DNA of 64,000 bases from the NCBI GenBank assembly GCA_964640795.1, contig CAZXIN010000012.1, forward strand, positions 60,147 to 124,146, read 5' to 3'. Source of the DNA: M269 sp964640795 (GTDB lineage: Bacteria; Pseudomonadota; Gammaproteobacteria; Enterobacterales; Alteromonadaceae). This document shows, piece by piece, positions 1 through 8,219 of the stretch. The notes beneath the pieces were generated by a model that made no database searches, was not told the DNA's origin, and saw only the letters and a list, made by a program, of their open reading frames with translations. The translations under genes were made by a program, and so were the position numbers. Every line of letters starts with the position of its first letter. The first letter of the stretch is position 1.

Positions 1-828
1 TTGAATAATCTTACCGTTACCGCGAACAGGGCCATCTAAGCGTTGCAAGTTACAGTTAACTACAAAGGTCAGGTTATCCAATCCTTCTCTTGAAGCTAAC
101 CCAATAGCACCTAGACTTTCTGGTTCGTCAACTTCACCATCTCCCAAGAAACACCAAACACGTTGTTCACTACAATCTTTCAAGCCGCGATCAGTCAAAT
201 ACTTAAGGAATCTCGCTAAATAGATAGCTTGCATCGGGCCTAAGCCCATTGAAACCGTCGGGAATTGCCAGAAATCAGGCATTAACTTAGGATGAGGGTA
301 TGAAGAAAGGCCATCCGCCTCAGCTTCTTGACGGAAGTTATCCAGTTGCCCTTCTGACAAACGCCCTTCAATATAAGCACGCGAATAAATACCTGGAGAT
401 ACGTGACCTTGGATAAACAAGTAATCGCCACCATCTTTTTCATTAGGCGCTCTAAAGAAATGGTTAAAACCCACATCATAAAGCATTGCAGAAGAAGCAA
501 AACTCGATATGTGTCCACCTAACTCTAAGTCTTTCTTAGAACCACGAACGACCATCATCATCGCATTCCAACGAATGGCTGCACGAATCTTCGCTTCTAT
601 AGTTTGGTCGCCAGGCATGGTTGGCTCTTGACCTGGAGGAATGGTATTAATGTAAGCTGTCGTTGCGGTATAAGGCAAGTGAGCACCGGAGCGGCGCGCT
701 TTCTCTATCATGCTTTCTAATAAATAGTGTGCACGTTCTGAGCCTTCTTCAGCCAATACGGCTTCTAAGGCGTCAAGCCATTCTTGAGTTTCTTGTGGAT
801 CCACATCGGGATGCATCATTTCTGACAT
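1..828 (-). CDS. aceE: Pyruvate dehydrogenase E1 component, N-terminal part (cut by window edge)
   Basis: Homodimeric-type E1 of the pyruvate dehydrogenase complex, which decarboxylates pyruvate with thiamine diphosphate and passes the acetyl group to E2. The first 276 codons are present and the frame runs off the left edge; full proteins of this family are about 890 residues. The N-terminus MSEMMHPDVDPQETQEWLDA is typical. The ThDP-binding GDGEVDEPES motif and the following NCNLQRLDGPVRG segment lie near residues 225-270. The ATG at 828 is preceded by AAGGA at good spacing. It lies 133 bp downstream of pdhR on the same strand, so both probably share the PdhR-controlled promoter. E2 and E3 should follow outside the window. 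Confidence 0.97.
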   Translation of the reverse strand, partial: MSEMMHPDVDPQETQEWLDALEAVLAEEGSERAHYLLESMIEKARRSGAHLPYTATTAYINTIPPGQEPTMPGDQTIEAKIRAAIRWNAMMMVVRGSKKDLELGGHISSFASSAMLYDVGFNHFFRAPNEKDGGDYLFIQGHVSPGIYSRAYIEGRLSEGQLDNFRQEAEADGLSSYPHPKLMPDFWQFPTVSMGLGPMQAIYLARFLKYLTDRGLKDCSEQRVWCFLGDGEVDEPESLGAIGLASREGLDNLTFVVNCNLQRLDGPVRGNGKIIQ

Positions 829-961
829 GGTGCGTTCCTTTACTGGTTTATAGTCAATCAATGGAGATAATTAACATAGCCTATTTTATGGCCTTTGTAT
901 CATCTTCACTGAACAATAATTGCAGCGGTGTTATTCCTTAACAATTGGTACTTTGTCAGTA

Positions 962-1741
962 CTAGTCCGTTCTCACTTCAATTCGTCTTAATGCTCGCTG
1001 CATTCGAGCATCTTGACGATTTATATCTAGTAGTGTTTTTTCAATAAATTCTAATAAAGCATTACTTGCCATTCTGGCAGTCACTGGATCGCTTTCAGTG
1101 ATGGCTGTCATAATACTGTGGCGCAACCTATGGATTTCTATGACGGCATCTGGCTTCACTGACAAAGCCTGTAAGTTGGCTTGAATATTCTCTTTGAGAA
1201 TTGGTAAAAGGCCTCGTATCACATGCAATAATACGACATTGTGAGACGCTTCGGTCATAGCTAAATAGAATTGAGTCAATGCTTCTGCTTGTCGCATAAA
1301 ACCCTGAGATTCTTCAGAATTCAATTGCTGTGTTTCTTGTACAGCTTTGTAGGCAACTTTCAGCTTTTCTAATTCATCAGGTTCAGCTCTTAGTGTCGCG
1401 TAATAAGCTGACATACCTTCTAGCCCATGCCTAAATTCAAGCAAATCAAACTGTGTTTCAGGGCGTGACGCTATCATCTCTATTAATGGATCATTCACAA
1501 TAGAAGAGAGCCTACGTTTTACAAAAGTACCGCCGCCCTGTTTGCGATCTAATAAATCACGAGCTTCCAACTTCTGAATTGCCTCCCTTAAAGAAGGTCT
1601 GGAAACATCAAACTGCTCTGCTAACACTCTTTCTGATGGTAACTTTTGTCCACTTAAAAAGGTGCCGTCAAGGATCATACCTTCTAACTGTTCTGCTATA
1701 ACATCAGACAATTTTTTGGTTTTTACTCGACGCATAGCCAC
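962..1741 (-). CDS. pdhR: Pyruvate dehydrogenase complex repressor PdhR (GntR/FadR family)
   Basis: Pyruvate-responsive repressor of the pdh operon. An N-terminal winged helix (residues ~8-75, including FDVSRPSLREAIQKLEAR and the GGGTFV wing) is followed by an all-helical FCD effector domain, 259 residues in all, matching E. coli PdhR in length and sequence. The listed start is GTG and aligns with the E. coli N-terminus (MA...KLSDVI). An in-frame ATG at 1735 behind AGGTGG is an alternative. A perfect PdhR-type operator lies 5 bp upstream of the start, which implies autoregulation. aceE follows directly. Confidence 0.96.
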   Translation of the reverse strand: MAMRRVKTKKLSDVIAEQLEGMILDGTFLSGQKLPSERVLAEQFDVSRPSLREAIQKLEARDLLDRKQGGGTFVKRRLSSIVNDPLIEMIASRPETQFDLLEFRHGLEGMSAYYATLRAEPDELEKLKVAYKAVQETQQLNSEESQGFMRQAEALTQFYLAMTEASHNVVLLHVIRGLLPILKENIQANLQALSVKPDAVIEIHRLRHSIMTAITESDPVTARMASNALLEFIEKTLLDINRQDARMQRALRRIEVRTD

Positions 1742-1745
1742 CTAA

Positions 1746-1762
1746 AATTGGTAAGACCAATT
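1746..1762. promoter_or_regulatory. PdhR box (operator)
   Basis: A perfect 17-bp inverted repeat, AATTGGTAAGACCAATT, fits the known PdhR consensus ATTGGTnnnACCAAT. It lies immediately upstream of the pdhR start codon, where a bound repressor would block the pdhR-aceE transcript. Related half-sites follow (TACCAA at 1764-1769 and ATTGG at about 1776). Confidence 0.9.
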
Positions 1763-1986
1763 TACCAAAAGATTAATTGGACCGAATACTAAGGCATAGC
1801 CTTGAGTAAAACAAGGCAAAACAATCACTTTAGTTAAACATAAACAGTGAGCTATGTGAGATATTCGGCATGAGTTATTGTCAATTTGCCTGAATTGAAG
1901 TTCCTATAAAAGCATCAAGTACGCTTTATATGAGTGATATCGTATTCAAACTGAATTCACCAACACATTGCACTGATTAACACACG

Positions 1987-2793
1987 CTAGTGTCTAGGCC
2001 GATAACGACTATATACTTTAGCTTTATCGATATTGAGAGATAGCATAACAATACGCTTAGCTAACTCTCTATGTTCATTCGCAAATTTATCACTAAATAC
2101 AACATAAGCAGGATTAGATAAGTAAGCGGGATGTAGAGCTTCTAATTTTTTGAGCCCCACAGCCTCTACTCTAGGTTCTATGAGGTAGGTGCCGTCCATT
2201 GCGCACACTTGAATAATGGCATCTAGGCGACCTTTCTCAAGCATCCGATACTTTTCTGTTGGATTAAAAAGCTCTACCCATTGTGGTTTTATTTTATTAT
2301 TGTGTTGTTTTGAGAAGCCAGCTTGAATACCCACAATAAATTCTCCTTGGCCTTCCATACCTCTTCGTGTTCTCTCGAATTGCGGGCCAGCGATACTAAA
2401 AAAGCAAACATCCGCTGTTGATAGAATAGTGTCGGCTAAATCAAAGCCCAACTTTAAAGGGTAGGCAACATTGTCGCGCTTAGGATCATAGCCTCCAATC
2501 ATCATGTCAACGACACCACTTTCTAAATCAGCGTTACAACGCTTCCAAGGGCGCTGCACATACCTAAGTGTCGCATCTGGCAATGTGGCGTTATTAAATA
2601 CCTGCAGCATCATGTCATGATTAATACCAGTCAGCTCACCATCTTCAGTCATAAAAAATGGGTACACATTATGTTGGGGAGCACAAAATCTAACGAGCGT
2701 GTGAGTGTTTTCGTTGTGAGCGGCGAATAAATGGAATACTGGCTGCAAGGCAACAACCAGCCAAAACACTATAAGCCGCTTAAATAACATCAT
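1987..2793 (-). CDS. Periplasmic substrate-binding-like protein (SBP_bac_3 type)
   Basis: A 268-residue exported protein. It starts with a signal peptide (basic FKR, then a hydrophobic stretch to about residue 26) followed by a solute-binding fold of the amino-acid-binding type. Recognisable stretches are VRFCAPQHNVYPFFMTEDG, LTGINHDMM and VDMMIGGYDPKRDNVAYP. No permease or ATPase gene is adjacent, so it is an orphan binding protein; its ligand cannot be read from sequence. The upstream TTG-ATG-ATG offers several starts; the ATG at 2793 behind GGTGAG was chosen. It sits between ampE and pdhR, a position with no equivalent in the E. coli order. Related orphan proteins may sense or bind polar amino acids; this is inference. 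Confidence 0.75.
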   Translation of the reverse strand: MMLFKRLIVFWLVVALQPVFHLFAAHNENTHTLVRFCAPQHNVYPFFMTEDGELTGINHDMMLQVFNNATLPDATLRYVQRPWKRCNADLESGVVDMMIGGYDPKRDNVAYPLKLGFDLADTILSTADVCFFSIAGPQFERTRRGMEGQGEFIVGIQAGFSKQHNNKIKPQWVELFNPTEKYRMLEKGRLDAIIQVCAMDGTYLIEPRVEAVGLKKLEALHPAYLSNPAYVVFSDKFANEHRELAKRIVMLSLNIDKAKVYSRYRPRH

Positions 2794-3028
2794 CAAAATT
2801 CACTCACCGATTTAACTGCATTCGCTTCAGAGAATGACTTAGATTGTGCACTTATATTTGCCTAATACCAACGATTGTTAAGCTAGACTTCAGTTTAATA
2901 TTAGAAAAACCTAATTGATGATTAATTAATTACTCAAACACCCCTTAAGCTGAGTAAATACATTCTCAGGCGTAATGTACCTCAGGCCTATCAGACTATT
3001 ACAAACTCAATCTGCTAACTGTACTCTC

Positions 3029-3856
3029 CTATCCGACAACACCTGCAAGTGTTAACAAAGAAAGCATCATCAACATAAAGATGACGTTCCGCTTAGCCAG
3101 TCGAACCATAGTGCAAGGCTCCTCTGTACAATCATCGGGGTTTGGATCAATTTCTTCTGCTGCCTTAGAGACTTTAGCTAATAAAGATTTGGCCGACACC
3201 TCTTTATTAAATAGCTCAGCCAACCACACAGGCATAGCTCTCGAAAAGTGCCCGACCAATAAGAAACCTAATGCAGTTATACGCACAGGAAACCAATCTA
3301 TAAAATAAAGTACTTGTTCAGCGTGCTTTGCCGCATCACTCTCTCTATTGAGATAAATTCCTGCTATGTTTCTGGCTAGAACATAAAAAACAGCGCCGGC
3401 GCCACCAAAAAAGACAAAAGCAACTATCACAGCAGCATAATGACTGTAGTTAGTCCAAACAAGGTTCTGACCAAAGCTAAACTCTGTTTGCGATTCATCA
3501 TGCCCCATTTGTCCAGAATAAAGGTCGCATGCGACCATATCCCCTTGTTGTGCAGCCCTTAAAAAACCTTTGTAGCTAGCGCGCTGCATTGGGCACCCCA
3601 AGCAAATCAATAACAAAGCTAAATTAAACAAAGCACTTAAAAATAGCCCAAAAACCATGTTACTCATAAACGCAACAATGATAGCGGGTATGAGTGACAG
3701 AGCCACCACACTCACCATTGAAGCATCGTCTTTACCCCAACCCCGTTTCTCGATAAGTTCCAAATAACGAGAAAAGTAGAAATCATAATGCCAGTAGGGT
3801 GACTTCACTGTTACACGCTCAACAGCTAAGGCAATAAGTAAACTAATTAATGTCAT
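3029..3856 (-). CDS. ampE: Inner-membrane protein AmpE
   Basis: AmpE-family integral membrane protein of 275 residues, of obscure function, always paired with ampD and linked to beta-lactamase induction and peptidoglycan recycling. Hydrophobic segments occur at the N-terminus, around residues 50-85, around 135-165 and at the C-terminus. Family-typical pieces are the N-terminal MTLISLLIALAVERV and DWFPVRITALGFLLVGHFSRA. Its ATG overlaps the ampD stop by 4 bp, so the two are translationally coupled. Confidence 0.88.
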   Translation of the reverse strand: MTLISLLIALAVERVTVKSPYWHYDFYFSRYLELIEKRGWGKDDASMVSVVALSLIPAIIVAFMSNMVFGLFLSALFNLALLLICLGCPMQRASYKGFLRAAQQGDMVACDLYSGQMGHDESQTEFSFGQNLVWTNYSHYAAVIVAFVFFGGAGAVFYVLARNIAGIYLNRESDAAKHAEQVLYFIDWFPVRITALGFLLVGHFSRAMPVWLAELFNKEVSAKSLLAKVSKAAEEIDPNPDDCTEEPCTMVRLAKRNVIFMLMMLSLLTLAGVVG

Positions 3857-4416
3857 ATATTTTCCTGTTCAAGCATTGACCTATACCGACACCAATCAAA
3901 GGAAGAGCCTGGATCAGTTTTACGGCCAAAGGCAATATCATTGTGCCCTACAATTCGACCCAATGTAATTTCAGGGAATTGTCGCATGAGTTTTTGTGAT
4001 ACGCACACGAGTTTTGAATACTGCTCATCAGTATAGATATCAGTATCTGTTCCTTCCATTTCAATCCCAATTGAAAAATCATTACAGCGAGCCTGTCCCT
4101 GAAAAACAGATATTCCAGCATGCCATGCCCTTTTGTCAAAGGCGACATATTGCATAACCTTACCATCTCTTCTTATAAATAGGTGTGACGAAACTTTTAA
4201 CCCGTCAAGATCAGTAAAAGATGCATCTGCCTCTATATCTAATTGGCCCGTGAATAGTTTTGTAACGTACGGTGTCCCGAAACATCCCGCAGGCAAGGAG
4301 ATATTGTGGATAACCAATAAACTCACAGGGACATTTTCAGGTCTGTTATCACAGTATGGTGACGGCAAGTACTCAAACTCTGGCCAAACATGTTGGCTTA
4401 TATTGATGTCTCTCAT
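3853..4416 (-). CDS. ampD: 1,6-anhydro-N-acetylmuramoyl-L-alanine amidase AmpD
   Basis: Cytoplasmic zinc amidase that removes the peptide from anhydro-muropeptides during cell-wall recycling, thereby limiting AmpR-type induction. The 187-residue frame has the family landmarks: SPYCDNRP, LLVIHNISLPAGCFG (zinc His), the acidic/aromatic centre, HAGISVFQGQARCNDFSIGIEMEG, IVGHNDIAFGRKTDPGSSFDW (zinc His and Asp). The frame is open a further 28 codons upstream. The ATG at 4416 is preferred because CAGGAG sits 5 bp ahead of it and the resulting length matches the family. Operon with ampE. Confidence 0.95.
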   Translation of the reverse strand: MRDINISQHVWPEFEYLPSPYCDNRPENVPVSLLVIHNISLPAGCFGTPYVTKLFTGQLDIEADASFTDLDGLKVSSHLFIRRDGKVMQYVAFDKRAWHAGISVFQGQARCNDFSIGIEMEGTDTDIYTDEQYSKLVCVSQKLMRQFPEITLGRIVGHNDIAFGRKTDPGSSFDWCRYRSMLEQENI

Positions 4417-4533
4417 TAATCTCCTGTTACGCAATAGATGAAAAGGATCAGAGCGTGTTAATCTTTGCTGTATCGATAAAAGGTAAAATGATATCAACAT
4501 TGTACCTCTTAAATAAATTAAGGTCAGTTAACT

Positions 4534-5061
4534 ATGCAGTCACCAGAGCCGTATGATCATACACAAAAAAGAATGGGTAAAGGCATGCTCATTGCAGCTT
4601 GGTTATGTGCGTTGCTACTGTTGACGCTCTTTTTCAATCAAGAATTAGAGCAACAATACAATCCGAACTCTTCACCGATATCAAAAAATATTGGCGATGG
4701 AGCAGAAGTAAAGCTACAACGTAACCGTCACGGCCATTATGTCTCAGCAGGCACTATTAACTCAGAGAAGGTCACTTTCCTCCTAGATACAGGAGCAACT
4801 AATGTTTCCATACCAGCCAATTTGGCTGACAAATTAGGTTTAAAATCGGGAACATCACACAGAGTGTCAACGGCTAATGGTCAAATAACAGTGTACGCCA
4901 CACGATTGAACGAACTCAGCATAGGCGACATTCATTTGTTTAATGTGGCAGCCAATATTAATCCAGGTATGGATGGGGACGAAATTCTGTTAGGAATGAG
5001 CGCCTTAAAACAGTTAGAATTTACACAAAGAGGTGATCGACTCACATTACGTCAATATTAG
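4534..5061 (+). CDS. Retropepsin-like aspartic protease, membrane anchored (TIGR02281-type)
   Basis: A 175-residue protein with one N-terminal membrane segment (residues ~17-35) and a periplasmic clan AA aspartic-protease domain of retroviral type. The catalytic motif is LLDTGATNVSIP (Asp at about residue 88), followed by LGLKSG and a second half containing ILLGMSAL. Such single-domain proteases presumably act as dimers; their substrate is unknown. It is divergent from ampD and lies 85 bp ahead of nadC, a position where such genes recur in alteromonads. Confidence 0.85.
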   Translation: MQSPEPYDHTQKRMGKGMLIAAWLCALLLLTLFFNQELEQQYNPNSSPISKNIGDGAEVKLQRNRHGHYVSAGTINSEKVTFLLDTGATNVSIPANLADKLGLKSGTSHRVSTANGQITVYATRLNELSIGDIHLFNVAANINPGMDGDEILLGMSALKQLEFTQRGDRLTLRQY

Positions 5062-5146
5062 TCCCAAGTAATGCATGGCTTTATTTGTCTATAGTACGTT
5101 GCGTTGATTCACCAATCACTATAGCTGCCCCGGGTCGAGAGCCATT

Positions 5147-6007
5147 ATGTTTATACCGTTTCAAAAAGAGTTGGACAAAGAGATTGTCCGTAATGTGTCA
5201 CAAGCTATTGAGGAGGATTTAGGCTTTACTGACAAAGAAACGGGCGATATCACAGCTAATTTAATCCCTGAAGCTCAACATGCTAACGCAACCATCATCA
5301 CGAGAGAAGACTGTATTTTATCGGGGACAGCATGGGCTAACGAAGTTTTCAGACAACTAAACCCAGAAACAAACATAAAGTGGTTAGCAGAGGATGGCGA
5401 CTCCCTTTCACAAGGCCAAAAGATTTGTGCGATCCAAGGAAATGCCCGAATCATATTAACCGGTGAACGGACCGTCCTTAACTTCTTACAAACACTCTCT
5501 GCAACAGCAACACAAGTTTCCAAAGCCGTTAATCTCCTAAAAGAAACATCGACAAAACTGCTAGATACGCGAAAAACAATACCAGGTCTACGTTATGCAC
5601 AAAAATATGCCGTGCTCTGCGGCGGTGGAGTCAATCACCGCATAGGACTAAATGACGCCTATTTGATTAAAGAGAATCATATTTTATCTTGTGGCGGCAT
5701 AGAGGAAGCGATAAAAAAGGCGCGTCAGCTGCAACCCAATAAACAAGTAGAAGTTGAGGTTGAGTCGCTTGATGAACTGCATCAGGCACTTAATGCAGGG
5801 GCTGATATTATTATGCTAGATAACTTCACTCTTGATGATGTTAGAACTGCTGTTGATATCACTCAAGGCATCGCCAAACTCGAAGTCTCAGGCAATATTA
5901 CTATAGACAGGCTCAACGAATTATCGACATTGGGTGTCGATTTCATTTCTTCGGGCGCCCTAACGAAAAATATTCAAGCCATTGACTTATCGATGCTTTT
6001 TGATTGA
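5147..6007 (+). CDS. nadC: Nicotinate-nucleotide pyrophosphorylase (quinolinate phosphoribosyltransferase)
   Basis: Converts quinolinate and PRPP to nicotinate mononucleotide, carbon dioxide and pyrophosphate in de novo NAD synthesis. The 286 residues are full length. Visible motifs are GDITANLIPE, GERTVLNFLQTLSATAT, DTRKTIPGLRYAQKYAVLCGGGVNHR (active-site Arg/Lys/His cluster), LIKENHI, EVEVESLDE, IMLDNF and the C-terminal phosphate-binding VDFISSGALTK. The gene precedes pilA as in E. coli (nadC-ppdD). Confidence 0.97.
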   Translation: MFIPFQKELDKEIVRNVSQAIEEDLGFTDKETGDITANLIPEAQHANATIITREDCILSGTAWANEVFRQLNPETNIKWLAEDGDSLSQGQKICAIQGNARIILTGERTVLNFLQTLSATATQVSKAVNLLKETSTKLLDTRKTIPGLRYAQKYAVLCGGGVNHRIGLNDAYLIKENHILSCGGIEEAIKKARQLQPNKQVEVEVESLDELHQALNAGADIIMLDNFTLDDVRTAVDITQGIAKLEVSGNITIDRLNELSTLGVDFISSGALTKNIQAIDLSMLFD

Positions 6008-6120
6008 TGCCTTCATTGGTTAGCATCGGAGCGAATGTAACGATCAAAAGCAAAGACTTACGTATTAATCTGCATACTTGTATCAAAGTATGTTCGATCT
6101 ATACTAGACAGGAATCAAGC

Positions 6121-6137
6121 AAGGCGACCGGTTTGCA
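6121..6137 (+). promoter_or_regulatory. Sigma-54 (-24/-12) promoter of pilA
   Basis: AAGGCGACCGGTTTGCA carries the invariant GG (6123-6124) and GC (6135-6136) separated by exactly 10 bp, with TTTGCA matching the -12 element. Predicted start of transcription is near 6148, leaving a leader of about 67 nt before the pilA ATG. Type IV pilin genes are commonly driven by RpoN with PilR, which supports the call. Confidence 0.75.
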
Positions 6138-6214
6138 GAGAAGTAAAATTGGCGCAACACTTTAGATGTCAACAACTTAACTGCATTCCAAAATATGCAA
6201 CCGGAGATAAAGAA

Positions 6215-6649
6215 ATGACTACATTAAACGCAAACAAAAACAAAGGTTTCACACTTATCGAATTGATGATTGTTGTCGCCATCATCGGCATACTCGCAGC
6301 AATCGCTTTACCTGCTTACCAAAGTTATACTCAAAAAGCTCGATTTACTGAGGTTACAAATGCAACAGCTGCTGCTAAGACCGCGGTAGAAATTTGTTTC
6401 CAAACTCAAGGCGCCCTTACCAACTGTGACCAAAACACTAATGGTATTCCAGCAACTGTGACTGCCGTTGTAGGTACTGCAACTGTTGATGCTATTGTCG
6501 GTGTAACGACAGCTGCGGGTGTTATTACAGCAACTGTTACTAGTCCTAATATTAACAACGGCACAGCTGCAACTTACACACTAACACCAGCTGTCAATAA
6601 CAATGCATTGACATGGGACGGTGTCTGTAACCCAGCAACTCTTTGCTAA
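6215..6649 (+). CDS. pilA: Type IV major pilin (PilA-like)
   Basis: Prepilin of 144 residues. An 11-residue leader ending in Gly is followed by the mature N-terminus FTLIELMIVVAIIGILAAIA, with Glu5 of the mature chain present. The C-terminal part is Thr/Ala/Val rich, with two Cys pairs (near CFQTQGALTNC and GVCNPATLC) able to form disulfides. The frame is open upstream to 6149, but the ATG at 6215 has GGAG 8 bp before it and gives a normal leader. It is transcribed from a sigma-54 promoter and ends at a strong terminator, so it is a monocistronic, highly expressed gene. pilB, usually next, is missing here. Confidence 0.95.
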   Translation: MTTLNANKNKGFTLIELMIVVAIIGILAAIALPAYQSYTQKARFTEVTNATAAAKTAVEICFQTQGALTNCDQNTNGIPATVTAVVGTATVDAIVGVTTAAGVITATVTSPNINNGTAATYTLTPAVNNNALTWDGVCNPATLC

Positions 6650-6666
6650 AATAGTTTCCACCTTTG

Positions 6667-6691
6667 GGCCCAGTTAACGCTGGGCCTTTTT
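6667..6691 (+). terminator. Rho-independent terminator after pilA
   Basis: GGCCCAG / CTGGGCC stem with a 6-nt loop followed by TTTTT, starting 17 bp beyond the pilA stop. It separates pilA from pilC. Confidence 0.92.
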
Positions 6692-6727
6692 CTATGAGTC
6701 CTTCTTAACTATCTAGGATCAAGCGAT

Positions 6728-7945
6728 ATGGCCCAAGCAAAATCCATCGATACCTTTATTTGGAGTGGAACCAATAGAAAGGGGCAAAATGTTAAAGGTG
6801 AGTTAAATGCTTCATCGGTTGTTGAAGCAAAAAACCTATTAAGAAGGCAAGGTGTCTCAGCGACTAAAGTTAAGAAGTTCAGTAAGCCGCTTTTTGGCAA
6901 AGGCGCTGAAAAAATTAATGCAGCGGATATTAGTCTAACAACTCGACAAATTGCCACCATGCTAGGAGCTGGCGTTTCACTAATACAAACTATCGACATG
7001 ATTGCTACAGGCCACGCAAAGGCTAGCATGCGCAAAATGTTGACCGACATCGGTAATGAAGTTAAATCAGGGAATCCTTTATCAAATTCTTTACGGAAGC
7101 ACCCTGAACAATTTGATGACCTCTATTGCGACTTGGTTTCTACTGGAGAGCAGTCGGGTGCATTAGAAACCATCTTTGATCGTATAGCACTTTATAAAGA
7201 AAAAGCCGAAGCATTAAAGTCAAAAATCAAAAAGGCGATGTTTTACCCTATCGCTGTCGTGGTTGTCGCTTTTATCGTTACCACTATTCTTCTCGTTTTT
7301 GTGGTTCCACAGTTTGAAGAAATATTCAGTAGTTTTGGAGCAGAGTTACCCGCGTTTACTCAAATAGTCTTAGGCATATCAAGATTTGTGCAAGACTATG
7401 GCATATTCATTGGTGCAGGCATGGTCGCTGGAGGCTACTTGTTTGCAAGAGCCTATAAGAAATCCAAAAGCCTAAGAGATAGGTTGGATGCCAGAGCTCT
7501 CAAGTTGCCCATTCTTGGAGATATTTTAACCAAAGCGGCTATTGCTCGTTTCGCCCGAACCTTATCAACCACATTCTCCGCCGGTGTTCCTCTTATCAGC
7601 GCATTAGAATCAGCTGCAGGGGCAGCGGGAAACGCAGTTTACCGAGATGCTACGTTACAAATCAAAAAAGATGTTGCAGGCGGACAACAAATGAATATGG
7701 CAATGCGTGTAACCAATGTATTTCCTGACATGGTTACTCAAATGATTGCCATTGGCGAAGAGTCTGGTGCAGTTGATGATATGCTTGAAAAAATAGCGGA
7801 CATTTATGAAAGAGAAGTAGATGACATGGTTGACGGCCTAACTAGTTTATTGGAGCCAATTATTATGGCTGTGTTAGGCGTTGTCATAGGTGGCTTAATC
7901 ATTGCCATGTATTTACCTATATTTGAAATGGGTAACGTTGTTTAG
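6728..7945 (+). CDS. pilC: Type IV pilus inner-membrane platform protein PilC
   Basis: GspF-family polytopic protein that couples the cytoplasmic ATPases to pilus assembly. At 405 residues it is full length with two T2SSF domains (~70-193 and ~273-395). Signatures include LTTRQIATMLGAGVSLIQTI, STGEQSGALETIFDRIA, the first hydrophobic pair (FYPIAVVVVAFIVTTILLVFVVPQF) and IGEESGAVDDMLEKIADIYE. It starts 77 bp after pilA with pilD and coaE downstream. The usual pilB between pilA and pilC is absent. Confidence 0.96.
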   Translation: MAQAKSIDTFIWSGTNRKGQNVKGELNASSVVEAKNLLRRQGVSATKVKKFSKPLFGKGAEKINAADISLTTRQIATMLGAGVSLIQTIDMIATGHAKASMRKMLTDIGNEVKSGNPLSNSLRKHPEQFDDLYCDLVSTGEQSGALETIFDRIALYKEKAEALKSKIKKAMFYPIAVVVVAFIVTTILLVFVVPQFEEIFSSFGAELPAFTQIVLGISRFVQDYGIFIGAGMVAGGYLFARAYKKSKSLRDRLDARALKLPILGDILTKAAIARFARTLSTTFSAGVPLISALESAAGAAGNAVYRDATLQIKKDVAGGQQMNMAMRVTNVFPDMVTQMIAIGEESGAVDDMLEKIADIYEREVDDMVDGLTSLLEPIIMAVLGVVIGGLIIAMYLPIFEMGNVV

Positions 7946-8219
7946 AGCGTGCTGAACTTTCGTGTTCAAACTGTGTTCCCAATAAACGCATGATGCCCTT
8001 TGCACTGCGTTAGAGACTATTCGTAGTGAATTGAAGAGATGCAGGCCGAGAGTAATTACCGAGAATACTGCACGTCACAGCCTTTACCTTGTTTAAAACA
8101 CAAACAAACTGCTGTAAAATTGAACACGAAAGATCAACGCGCTCTAATACCGTTAGGCATATTCTTATACAAACTGGCATACTACTCACTGTACCAACAA
8201 CCTCACAATAAGAAAAAAC

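Noticed and set aside
663..941. 92-codon frame antisense to aceE and its upstream gap
   Set aside because: Most of it is antisense to aceE codons; no family pattern.
6149..6214. Longer pilA start (TTG at 6149)
   Set aside because: It would give a 33-residue leader and begins at the predicted transcript start; the ATG at 6215 has a good ribosome site and a normal leader.
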